5,329 bases of DNA, taken from the NCBI GenBank assembly GCA_009908585.1, contig JAAAOZ010000144.1, forward strand, positions 1-5,329, in the 5' to 3' direction. Within the stretch, counting starts at the first letter, position 1. Each line of letters begins with the position of its first letter. Under the pieces are notes generated by a model. It saw only the letters and a program-made list of their open reading frames with translations. It was not told the origin of the DNA and did not search any database. The translations under genes were made by a program, and so were the position numbers. Shown here one piece after another: positions 1 to 4,932 of this stretch. Origin of the DNA: Chloroflexota bacterium (GTDB lineage: Bacteria > Chloroflexota > Anaerolineae > B4-G1 > SLSP01).

Positions 1-485
1 TCCTCATCGACGGCCTGGAGGGCGGCGAGTTGGGCGTCGGAGCCAGGCGGGGTATGATGGCGGCGGATCAAGTCGATAGTGCGAGGAAAGGCGCCGGCCC
101 GCGCGGCTAAGTTCGCGCCCCACTGGGGATGGCGGCGGCGGGTGACGAAGCCTCGCAGGGGGCAGAAGGCCGCGAAGGTCGGGGCAGCGTGTTCGACCAG
201 GACGACGATCACGCGCTCCCAGAGGCGCGGCGGCGCGACGATTTTGCCGACGTCGTGGAGGAGCGCGGCGGCGATCAGGTCGGGGTCGTGATGGCCCTGA
301 GCCTCAAGCTGACGCGCGATGTCGATGCCGTGCAGTTGCTCGGCGCGCGGCATCCGCTCGAAGAGCGTGTGCAGCGCGGGTGAGAGGTACGCCCCGACGT
401 AGGCGTGATCGACCGGGCGCAGCGGCGCGATCAGGGTGAGCGCAAATTGCTTCACCCGGTGCCGAATCCGCTGTAACCCTACCAC
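1..485 (-). CDS. HD-domain phosphohydrolase-like protein, C-terminus cut by window edge
   Basis: The first 161 codons of an HD-superfamily protein are present; the gene runs off the left edge. HD proteins are metal-dependent phosphohydrolases acting on nucleotides or other phosphoesters; the substrate here cannot be told. Visible metal ligands fit the H...HD...D pattern: H52 (EQLHGIDIA), H77-D78 (AALLHDVGK) and probably D160 (LQAVDE), with further histidines at 119 and 143-144. No membrane segment or signal peptide is evident. GTG at 485-483 is chosen as the start because it lies just inside the end of the upstream M50 gene (7-nt overlap, GTG GTAG), and the frame is closed by a stop at 545-543. 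No strong Shine-Dalgarno precedes it, so translation is probably coupled to the M50 gene. A TTG at 533-531 is a less likely alternative. The family call is firm; the biological role is unknown. Confidence 0.85.
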   Translation of the reverse strand, partial: MVGLQRIRHRVKQFALTLIAPLRPVDHAYVGAYLSPALHTLFERMPRAEQLHGIDIARQLEAQGHHDPDLIAAALLHDVGKIVAPPRLWERVIVVLVEHAAPTFAAFCPLRGFVTRRRHPQWGANLAARAGAFPRTIDLIRRHHTPPGSDAQLAALQAVDE

Positions 486-1150
486 CCCATCAAGAGCGCG
501 GTCAGCGTGCCCTGCACAGGCGAGACCATCCAACCGACAATATCAAGCCCCATCTGCGGCAGAATGAAGAGCACGACCATCAAGATGATGGGCGCGACCG
601 GCTCCAAGCGCTCGATAAAATCGCTGATCTCCGGCGCGGCGAAGCCGGCCAGGATGCGCGAGCCATCTAAGGGCGGGATCGGGAGCAGGTTGAAGACCGC
701 CAGCGCTAAATTGATCGACATCGCCCAATAGAGCACCATCCCCAGCCGCTCCGTCGGGGACATCAAGCCGCTGTCGTAGGTCATCGGCAGGGAGACCCAG
801 CCGAAGCGGAAGGGCAGCACGAAGAGCACGGCCAAGAGCACGTTGGAGAAAGGGCCGGCGAACGCCGTGATCGCCATTCCCACACGGTAATTGGACACGC
901 GATGCATCTGGTGGGGATTCACGCGCGCAGCTCGCCCCCAACCGAAGCCGGTGAAGAGGATCGCCAACGCACCTATCGGATCGATGTGGACCAGCGGATT
1001 GAGCGTGAGCCGCCCCTGCTGCTCCGGCGTCGTATCCCCCAAAAGATGCGCTGCAAAACAGTGCGCCCACTCGTGGAAGGGGATGCAAATCGCAACGGCT
1101 ATTAGATTCCCCAACAATACGCCTAACCTGTCAGGTGTCAGTCCGTACAT
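479..1150 (-). CDS. Site-2 protease family (M50) intramembrane zinc metalloprotease
   Basis: This 223-residue polytopic membrane protein belongs to the M50/S2P family, which cleaves substrates within or near the membrane. It carries the zinc motif HEWAH at 26-30 in the first hydrophobic segment, the conserved AFAGPFSN at 96-103, and NLLPIPPLDG at 154-163, where D162 is the third zinc ligand. Hydrophobic stretches lie at about 10-36, 55-72, 91-118, 136-160 and 185-208. No PDZ or CBS domain is present, so this is a minimal-core version of a size usual for bacterial 'site-2 protease family' proteins. The ATG is preceded by an AAGG (1160-1157), a modest ribosome-binding site, and by an extended -10 promoter. 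It is the first gene of a two-gene minus-strand unit with the HD-domain gene. Its substrate is unknown; an anti-sigma factor cleaved in RseP fashion cannot be inferred, because no such gene is nearby. Confidence 0.93.
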   Translation of the reverse strand: MYGLTPDRLGVLLGNLIAVAICIPFHEWAHCFAAHLLGDTTPEQQGRLTLNPLVHIDPIGALAILFTGFGWGRAARVNPHQMHRVSNYRVGMAITAFAGPFSNVLLAVLFVLPFRFGWVSLPMTYDSGLMSPTERLGMVLYWAMSINLALAVFNLLPIPPLDGSRILAGFAAPEISDFIERLEPVAPIILMVVLFILPQMGLDIVGWMVSPVQGTLTALLMGW

Positions 1151-1183
1151 AGAAAGCCTTCACTTATCCTCATCATAGTGTGG

Positions 1184-1192
1184 ATTATAACA
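1184..1192 (-). promoter_or_regulatory. Extended -10 promoter for the M50-HD unit
   Basis: On the minus strand the sequence reads TGTTATAAT, a perfect extended -10 (TGn plus TATAAT). A weak -35-like TTCTCA lies 16 nt upstream (1211-1206). Transcription would start near 1177, leaving a leader of about 27 nt before the ATG at 1150. Confidence 0.6.
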
Positions 1193-1399
1193 TAGGAGGA
1201 AGGAATGAGAAGCATCATGGTACATCTGTGCCTGTGCCCCGCCAACTTTTGGGCGAGATGGATGCGGGGAACACTTCAAATTTCCTCTGATAGATCCTTT
1301 CCCCCAACTTGACGCCCCCATTTTACATAAACTAAGCGGAGGGATCGCAGGATAATACCAGGCTAGATATTATATCGATTTAAGTCTGGCAGCATTTCC

Positions 1400-1470
1400 T
1401 CACCGCAGAGTCGCGGAGGACGCTGAGAACGGACAAAAAAAACTCCGTGCTCTCTGCGCCTCAGCGGTGA
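1400..1470. repeat. Long imperfect inverted repeat of CACCGCAGAG type
   Basis: Arms 1400-1427 and 1443-1470 are complementary at about 21 of 28 positions, beginning TCACCGC on the left and ending GCGGTGA on the right. They surround a 15-nt A-rich loop. Within each arm, GAG-containing units recur about every 7-9 nt, giving an interspersed-repeat look. It could fold as a hairpin in RNA or DNA. It lies between divergent promoters, so a role as a gene terminator is unlikely. A related, distinct copy is at 4704-4769. Confidence 0.75.
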
Positions 1471-1537
1471 ATTTCTTTAATACTTAGACACGGTGGGGAT
1501 TAACCGACATAAGCTACTATAAGAAATCTTGTAACGA

Positions 1538-1546
1538 TGTTATAAT
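1538..1546 (+). promoter_or_regulatory. Extended -10 promoter for gatC-gatA
   Basis: TGTTATAAT is a perfect extended -10, with no good -35 at the expected spacing (TATAAG at 1518-1523 is a poor match). Transcription would start near 1553, giving a leader of about 120 nt that includes the heptamer array at 1586-1613. The same nine bases form the divergent M50 promoter. Confidence 0.6.
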
Positions 1547-1585
1547 CAAGTGAGTAAGCGTGTTGCACAAAACACGAAAACTTAA

Positions 1586-1613
1586 TTACGAAATACGCAA
1601 TACGGATTACGCA
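1586..1613 (+). repeat. Heptamer array, four units of WTACGNA type
   Basis: Four contiguous 7-bp units read TTACGAA, ATACGCA, ATACGGA and TTACGCA. The array ends 58 nt before the gatC start codon and would lie in the mRNA leader. The same heptamer, in the same orientation, occurs at 4828-4869, and inverted at 4580-4607. Confidence 0.85.
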
Positions 1614-1671
1614 CCAACTCATCCCACCCACACAAAAGCAAATGTTGACACACAGACGAAGGAGATGACGT

Positions 1672-1956
1672 ATGGCCTTAAGTCGAGAGGAAGTAGAACA
1701 CATCGCGGCATTAGCGCACTTATCCCTGAGCGAGGCGGAACTAGACCTGTACCAGGAGCAGCTTTCCGATATTTTGGATCACGCCGAGCGGCTACAAGCC
1801 ATCGACACGGAAGAAATCCCGCCGACGGCGACGGTTCTGCGGCTGCGGACGGTGCTGCGCGAGGACGAGGTCCGTGACCCACTCGCGCGCGAGGAAGCGT
1901 TGCGCAACGCGCCGGAAGCGCTCGTCCAATGCTTCTTGGTGCCGCCCTTGCGATAA
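1672..1956 (+). CDS. gatC: Asp-tRNA(Asn)/Glu-tRNA(Gln) amidotransferase subunit C
   Basis: GatC is the small scaffold subunit of the GatCAB amidotransferase; it wraps between GatA and GatB and is needed for a stable complex. The 94-residue length is typical. Recognisable features are the N-terminal LSREEVEHIAALAHLSLSE helix, the YQEQLSDILDH segment, the IPPTATVL region near 49-56, and the C-terminal NAPEALVQCFLVPPL tail that resembles the usual APE...FxVP ending. A strong GAAGGAG Shine-Dalgarno (1658-1664) sits 7 nt before the ATG, which fixes the start. gatA follows 118 nt downstream, separated by an octamer array. The pair is expected to be co-transcribed from the promoter at 1538-1546. The 5' half is less GC-rich than gatA. 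Confidence 0.95.
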   Translation: MALSREEVEHIAALAHLSLSEAELDLYQEQLSDILDHAERLQAIDTEEIPPTATVLRLRTVLREDEVRDPLAREEALRNAPEALVQCFLVPPLR

Positions 1957-1960
1957 TCTG

Positions 1961-2061
1961 GACGATGTGACCATCGGACTAAAGACTATCTGACTATCTG
2001 ACCACCTGACCATCCGACTAACAGACTAAAGACTGCCCGACTACCCGACTATTTGACTAAC
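1961..2061 (+). repeat. Degenerate 8-bp tandem array (GACTATCT-like) between gatC and gatA
   Basis: Thirteen consecutive units each begin with GAC, mostly 8 bp and three of 7 bp (starts at 1961, 1969, 1977, 1984, 1992, 2000, 2008, 2016, 2024, 2031, 2039, 2047, 2055). Examples are GACTATCT twice in a row, GACCACCT, GACCATCC, GACTGCCC, GACTACCC and GACTATTT. Because 8 is not a multiple of 3, TGA and TAA triplets occur in all three forward frames (for example 1968, 1991, 1999), so the array cannot encode a linker. It ends 3 nt before the gatA Shine-Dalgarno. Confidence 0.9.
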
Positions 2062-2064
2062 ATC

Positions 2065-2069
2065 GGAGG
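2065..2069 (+). promoter_or_regulatory. Shine-Dalgarno fixing the gatA TTG start
   Basis: GGAGG lies 5 nt upstream of a TTG at 2075. This supports the non-ATG start and the N-terminus MSELHTLTV, which matches the expected GatA start. The first in-frame ATG would fall well inside the protein. Confidence 0.8.
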
Positions 2070-2074
2070 CGACG

Positions 2075-3541
2075 TTGAGCGAATTGCACACATTGACGGT
2101 ACTTCAAGCATTGGACTTATTGCGCGCGGGGGAGATCTCCTCCGTGGCGTTGACACAAGCGGTATTGGATCGCATCGCGGCGGTGGAGGAGGACGTCCAC
2201 GCCTACCTGCGCGTGACCGAGGAGGCGGCGCTGGCCCAGGCCGAGGCCGCTGACGCCCAACGCGCGCGCGGCGAGGACGCGCCGCTGCTGGGCATCCCCC
2301 TGGCGATCAAGGACAACCTCTCCACCGAGGGCATCGAGACCACCTGCGGCTCGAAGATCCTGCAGGGCTACACCCCGCCCTTCGACGCGACGGTGATCGC
2401 GCGCCTCAAGCGCGCCGGCGCCGTCATCCTAGGCAAAACCAACCAGGACGAGTTCGCGATGGGATCGAGCACGGAGAACTCCGGCTTCTTTGACACGAGC
2501 AACCCCTGGGATCTGACGCGCGTGCCGGGCGGATCGAGCGGGGGCAGCGCGGCGGCGGTCGCGGCCGGCGAGGCGCTGGCCGGCCTGGGCACGGACACCG
2601 GCGGATCGGTGCGGCAGCCGGCCTCGCTCTGCGGCGTGGTGGGCCTGCGCCCGACCTACGGTCGCATCTCGCGCTACGGCCTGATCGCGTTCGCCTCCTC
2701 GCTGGATCAGGTGGGGCCGATCACCCGCACCGTGGGCGATGCGGCGCTCCTGACCCAGGTGATGGCGGGCCACGATCCCTTGGACAGCACCACGTGGCCG
2801 GCGCCCGTGCCTGATTACGTCGGCGCGATGCGACAGGAAATCGGCCAACTGCGGATCGGCGTCCCGGAGGAGTACTTCGTCGAGGGCGTGCAACCCGACG
2901 TGGCGGAGGCCGTGCGCGGCGCCATCGCGACCTTCGAGGAGCTGGGCGCGGAGATCATCGACGTGCATCTCCCCCACACCGACGACGCGCTCTCCGTCTA
3001 CTACCTCATCGCGCCGGCGGAGGCCAGCGCGAACCTTGCGCGCTTCGATGGCATCCGCTACGGCTATCGTGAGGCAGGCGCGACCATCGAGGACCTCTAC
3101 GCCAACACGCGCGGCGCGGGCTTCGGCCCGGAGGTGACGCGCCGCATTATGCTGGGCACCTACGCGCTGAGCGCGGGCTATTACGACGCCTACTATCTCA
3201 AAGCGCAGAAGGTCCGCACCCTAATCAAGGAGGATTTCGACCAAGCGTTCGAGACGGTCGATGTGATTTTGGGGCCGACCTCGCCGGTGACGGCGTTCAA
3301 GTTGGGCGAGCGTACCGATAATCCGCTGGAGATGTATCTGGCGGATATTTTCACGCTCTCCCAGGCGCTGGCGGGCATCCCGGCGGTCAGCTTGCCGTGC
3401 GGATTCGACGCCGACGGCCTGCCCATCGGCCTCCAGTTGGCGGCGCCGGCGTTGGAGGAGGGCCGCCTGTTGCAGGTCGCGCACGCCTATGAGCAGGCCA
3501 CGACGTGGCACACGCAACGGCCGATGTTAGGCACAGGGTAA
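2075..3541 (+). CDS. gatA: Asp-tRNA(Asn)/Glu-tRNA(Gln) amidotransferase subunit A
   Basis: GatA is the glutaminase of GatCAB: it releases ammonia from glutamine, which passes to GatB to amidate misacylated Glu-tRNA(Gln) or Asp-tRNA(Asn). The 488 residues are full length for the family and form one amidase-signature domain. The Ser-cis-Ser-Lys triad is intact: K79 (in LAIKDN), S154 (in PGGSSGGSAA) and S178 (in GTDTGGSVRQP), the same numbering as in Staphylococcus aureus GatA. The start is TTG with GGAGG 5 nt upstream. G+C is very high, in contrast to the following toxin-antitoxin genes. gatB, often adjacent in gatCAB operons, is not downstream and must be elsewhere if the pathway works. No clear terminator hairpin follows the stop; the vapBC promoter begins within about 15 nt. 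Confidence 0.98.
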   Translation: MSELHTLTVLQALDLLRAGEISSVALTQAVLDRIAAVEEDVHAYLRVTEEAALAQAEAADAQRARGEDAPLLGIPLAIKDNLSTEGIETTCGSKILQGYTPPFDATVIARLKRAGAVILGKTNQDEFAMGSSTENSGFFDTSNPWDLTRVPGGSSGGSAAAVAAGEALAGLGTDTGGSVRQPASLCGVVGLRPTYGRISRYGLIAFASSLDQVGPITRTVGDAALLTQVMAGHDPLDSTTWPAPVPDYVGAMRQEIGQLRIGVPEEYFVEGVQPDVAEAVRGAIATFEELGAEIIDVHLPHTDDALSVYYLIAPAEASANLARFDGIRYGYREAGATIEDLYANTRGAGFGPEVTRRIMLGTYALSAGYYDAYYLKAQKVRTLIKEDFDQAFETVDVILGPTSPVTAFKLGERTDNPLEMYLADIFTLSQALAGIPAVSLPCGFDADGLPIGLQLAAPALEEGRLLQVAHAYEQATTWHTQRPMLGTG

Positions 3542-3552
3542 ACTGATAGCTC

Positions 3553-3566
3553 AATGGTATACTATT
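3553..3566 (+). promoter_or_regulatory. Promoter and operator-like palindrome for vapBC
   Basis: AATGGTATACTATT is a 14-bp palindrome with 12 of 14 positions symmetric, centred on GTATAC. It contains an extended -10, TGG TATACT (3555-3563), with no good -35. Transcription would start near 3570, leaving about 36 nt to the antitoxin ATG. Type II antitoxins commonly bind palindromes over their own promoter, so this is a plausible autoregulatory site (inference). Confidence 0.5.
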
Positions 3567-3606
3567 CTTATCCTGTCGCATGCTATTTGAATCGAGGGGG
3601 AAAGGT

Positions 3607-3825
3607 ATGAATACAAGGGTTAAATCCCTGCAAGAACTGGTGCAAGACTTGCCGCCAGAAGCGCGATCCGAAGTCCGAGATTTTGTTGAGTTCTTACTTG
3701 CTAAGCAAGAGCATCGCGCCAAGAAGGTATTGCGTCAAGAATGGGCAGGGGCATTGCATGACTATCGAGAACAATACACCTCGCTCGAGTTGGAACGTCA
3801 AGCGATGGCCTGGCGAGGTGAGTGA
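3607..3825 (+). CDS. vapB: VapB-like type II antitoxin (DUF2281-type)
   Basis: This 72-residue protein is a likely antitoxin that neutralises the PIN-domain toxin encoded next to it. Its N-terminal half contains LVQDLPPEARSEVRDFVEFLL (11-31), typical of DUF2281-like antitoxins. Its C-terminal half (EWAGALHDY at 45-53, then YTSLELERQAMAWRGE) fits the toxin-binding tails seen in that group. No classical AbrB or ribbon-helix-helix fold is evident from the sequence. ATG 3607 is chosen over the upstream ATG at 3580 because a purine-rich GAGGGGG (3594-3600) precedes it and the protein then begins MNTRVKSLQEL. The stop overlaps the toxin ATG by one base (TGATG), as is usual for translationally coupled toxin-antitoxin pairs. 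G+C is markedly lower than in gatA, suggesting horizontal acquisition. Confidence 0.85.
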   Translation: MNTRVKSLQELVQDLPPEARSEVRDFVEFLLAKQEHRAKKVLRQEWAGALHDYREQYTSLELERQAMAWRGE

Positions 3826-4235
3826 TGTATCTTGTGGACACCAATATCTGGCTTGAGCGTCTTCTGGAACAAGAACGATCCGCCGAGGTGGGGGCATTCT
3901 TAGAGCAGACATCTACTGATCAATTGGCAATGACGGACTTCTCCTTACACTCTATTGGCGTCATTCTAGATCGACTTGAAAGACAAACCGTATTACTAGA
4001 GTTTGTGGATGATGTATTTCTTCAAGGCGAAGTGGGATTGATATCGGTTCAGCCAGAAGCTATGCACCGCTTGGTCGTGGTGATGGAACAGTTCAAGCTT
4101 GATTTTGATGATGCCTATCAATATGTCGCAGCCGAACAGATGGGAGCAGTGATCGTGAGTTTCGATGGAGATTTTGATCGTACTGAGCGTAAACGAAGAG
4201 AGCCTATAGCAATTCTACGCGGAAATGCCGCCTGA
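3825..4235 (+). CDS. vapC: VapC-like PIN-domain toxin
   Basis: This 136-residue PIN-domain protein is the likely ribonuclease toxin of the pair; VapC toxins are Mg2+-dependent endoribonucleases, often acting on tRNA or rRNA. Acidic residues visible are D5 (MYLVDTNIW), D93/D95/D96 (LDFDDAYQY) and D114/D116/D118 (SFDGDFDR). The helix that usually supplies the second conserved acidic residue reads MTDFSLHSIGVIL (36-48), with no Glu at the expected place; D38 lies close by. ATG 3825 overlaps the antitoxin stop, and GAGG at 3815-3818 sits 6 nt upstream. A GTG at 3822 in the same frame would add one residue but has poorer spacing. G+C is roughly half, well below gatA. The target RNA is unknown. Confidence 0.88.
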   Translation: MYLVDTNIWLERLLEQERSAEVGAFLEQTSTDQLAMTDFSLHSIGVILDRLERQTVLLEFVDDVFLQGEVGLISVQPEAMHRLVVVMEQFKLDFDDAYQYVAAEQMGAVIVSFDGDFDRTERKRREPIAILRGNAA

Positions 4236-4278
4236 GTATAATGTCGGCTCTTCTAGCTACCTGACACTTTTAGAAAAC

Positions 4279-4467
4279 AGCTCGCGGATCACACGGATTT
4301 TTTAGATCTTTCAGCGGAGAAGTTCTCCATGTTAGGGTATATCTTACCGCTCACGTCCATTTGGACAAGTTTAAGGTTGAGTTTTAATACTTACATTCTC
4401 GGAAAGTCTCTTCCTGCAATATAAAAATTAAAAAATATCTGCTTTAGTCCGTGTTTATCCGTGAGCT
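4279..4467. repeat. Inverted-repeat element with CACGGA termini
   Basis: The left arm AGCTCGCGGATCACACGGA (4279-4297) and right arm TCCGTGTTTATCCGTGAGCT (4448-4467) are complementary except for two mismatches and a one-base indel. They enclose about 150 bp of AT-rich non-coding DNA. The size and terminal inverted arms resemble a small non-autonomous mobile element (MITE-like) or an interspersed palindromic repeat. No transposase accompanies it. Confidence 0.7.
4316..4328. repeat. Perfect 13-bp palindrome GGAGAAGTTCTCC
   Basis: Two 6-bp arms flank a single central base, inside the inverted-repeat element. It has no following T-run, so it is not a terminator, and no nearby gene start makes it an obvious operator. 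Confidence 0.5.
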
Positions 4468-4579
4468 AAGAAGTATCGGGTGGATAGTCGGCTCTTCAAG
4501 AATTTACCAGGTGCAACTGCCCCAGAGGTATCCGGCAAAATCAAAAACCCTTTCTTTTGAGATATTTTATCGAAATTGA

Positions 4580-4607
4580 TACGTATTACGTAAAGCGTAT
4601 TGCGTAA
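4580..4607 (-). repeat. Heptamer array, four units, inverted orientation
   Basis: On the plus strand it reads TACGTAT, TACGTAA, AGCGTAT and TGCGTAA, which is the reverse complement of the TTACGCA/ATACGCA heptamer. With the array at 4828-4869 it bounds a 290-bp segment whose ends are inverted relative to each other. Confidence 0.8.
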
Positions 4608-4703
4608 TGATTTTTACATTGGCTCATATAGGAAATCGGGGGAAATCGTCTCACCACCGTTCACCCAATAGTTCGATTTGGTCACAAAGCATCACCGAGA
4701 AGG

Positions 4704-4769
4704 CACAGAGAGGCACGGAGAAACGATTTTCTCTGCGTAACTCTGTGAAAAACTCCGTGAAACTCTGTG
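4704..4769. repeat. Hairpin repeat built from CACAGAG/CACGGAG units
   Basis: Left units CACAGAG (4704-4710) and CACGGAG (4714-4720) pair with right units CTCCGTG (4753-4759) and CTCTGTG (4763-4769). Both arms use a 3-nt spacer. An extra CTCTGTG sits at 4741-4747 in the 32-nt loop. The repeat resembles the one at 1400-1470 in style, though the units differ. Confidence 0.75.
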
Positions 4770-4827
4770 AAAACTATAACGTGAGCAACCTTGCAACCAA
4801 CTTCACCTAATATCCGATAAGAACCTC

Positions 4828-4869
4828 TTACGTAATACGCAATACGCAATACGCAATACGATTTACGCA
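4828..4869 (+). repeat. Heptamer array, six units of ATACGCA type
   Basis: Six contiguous 7-bp units read TTACGTA, ATACGCA three times, ATACGAT and TTACGCA, exactly 42 bp. The array ends 63 nt before the nucleotidyltransferase ATG, almost the same distance and the same orientation as the array before gatC. Confidence 0.9.
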
Positions 4870-4932
4870 CAGAACGACAAAACACACTTTATTTACAGCA
4901 TATCTATCCAAAATGCGAAAGGAGACACACCA

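Larger units (their letters stand above)
1151..1671. other. Divergent intergenic region between M50 and gatC
   Basis: No credible gene lies in these 521 bp. The region holds the two outward promoters, a hairpin repeat (1400-1470) and a heptamer array (1586-1613). The part from 1193 to 1399 contains only a weak pair of inverted hexamers, CCCCGC (1237-1242) and GCGGGG (1264-1269), which I cannot assign to a known RNA element. A 67-codon minus-strand reading frame at 1500-1703 overlaps the gatC start and the repeats and is judged spurious. Confidence 0.7.
4243..4497 (+). repeat. 11-bp direct repeats GTCGGCTCTTC flanking an inverted-repeat element
   Basis: Exact copies occur at 4243-4253 and 4487-4497. 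They bracket the inverted repeat at 4279-4467, leaving 25 nt on the left and 19 nt on the right. They might be remnants of a duplicated target or recombination site, but they do not directly abut the inverted arms, and an 11-bp match could be chance. Confidence 0.45.
4236..4932. other. Repeat-rich intergenic region without a credible gene
   Basis: About 700 bp lie between vapC and the nucleotidyltransferase. The region is AT-rich and consists largely of repeats: an inverted-repeat element (4279-4467), an 11-bp direct repeat around it, two opposed heptamer arrays (4580-4607, 4828-4869) and a hairpin (4704-4769). The stretch 4498-4579 shows nothing recognisable. Reading frames of 67 codons on each strand (4607-4810 plus, 4682-4885 minus) are products of the repeats. 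No transposase is present. A TATAAC at 4775-4780 is the only, weak, -10 candidate for the downstream gene. Confidence 0.75.

Noticed and set aside
79..383. Two plus-strand reading frames (79-291 and 129-383)
   Set aside because: They lie antisense to the HD-domain gene, whose minus-strand frame carries clear HD motifs, and their translations are low-complexity and Arg/Ala-rich.
543..1088. 181-codon minus-strand frame
   Set aside because: It overlaps the M50 gene in another frame; the translation is Arg/Ala/Gly-rich, and the M50 frame has the HExxH and LDG motifs.
1237..1269. CCCCGC/GCGGGG inverted hexamers as a terminator or riboswitch
   Set aside because: The stem is short, the loop 21 nt, there is no T-run, and the position is upstream of the M50 promoter rather than within a leader.
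1645..1650. Perfect TTGACA as a -35 box
   Set aside because: A -10 at the right spacing would overlap the gatC start codon, and nothing TATAAT-like is there.
1500..1703. 67-codon minus-strand frame over the gatC upstream region
   Set aside because: It reads through the heptamer array (giving IRIAYFVI-type peptide), the promoter and the gatC start; it has no family signature.
2429..2977. 182-codon minus-strand frame inside gatA
   Set aside because: It is a GC-driven shadow of gatA, with no recognisable domain.
4237..4242. TATAAT just after the vapC stop
   Set aside because: No gene begins within several hundred bases downstream, so it is most likely a chance match in AT-rich DNA.
4580..4869. 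CRISPR array interpretation of the tandem heptamers
   Set aside because: The units are 7 bp and contiguous, with no spacers of 25-40 bp and no cas genes.
4607..4885. 67-codon frames on both strands in the repeat region
   Set aside because: Their sequences (NSVKNSVKL, CVLRIAYYV) are direct translations of the CACAGAG and heptamer repeats, with no ribosome-binding site.
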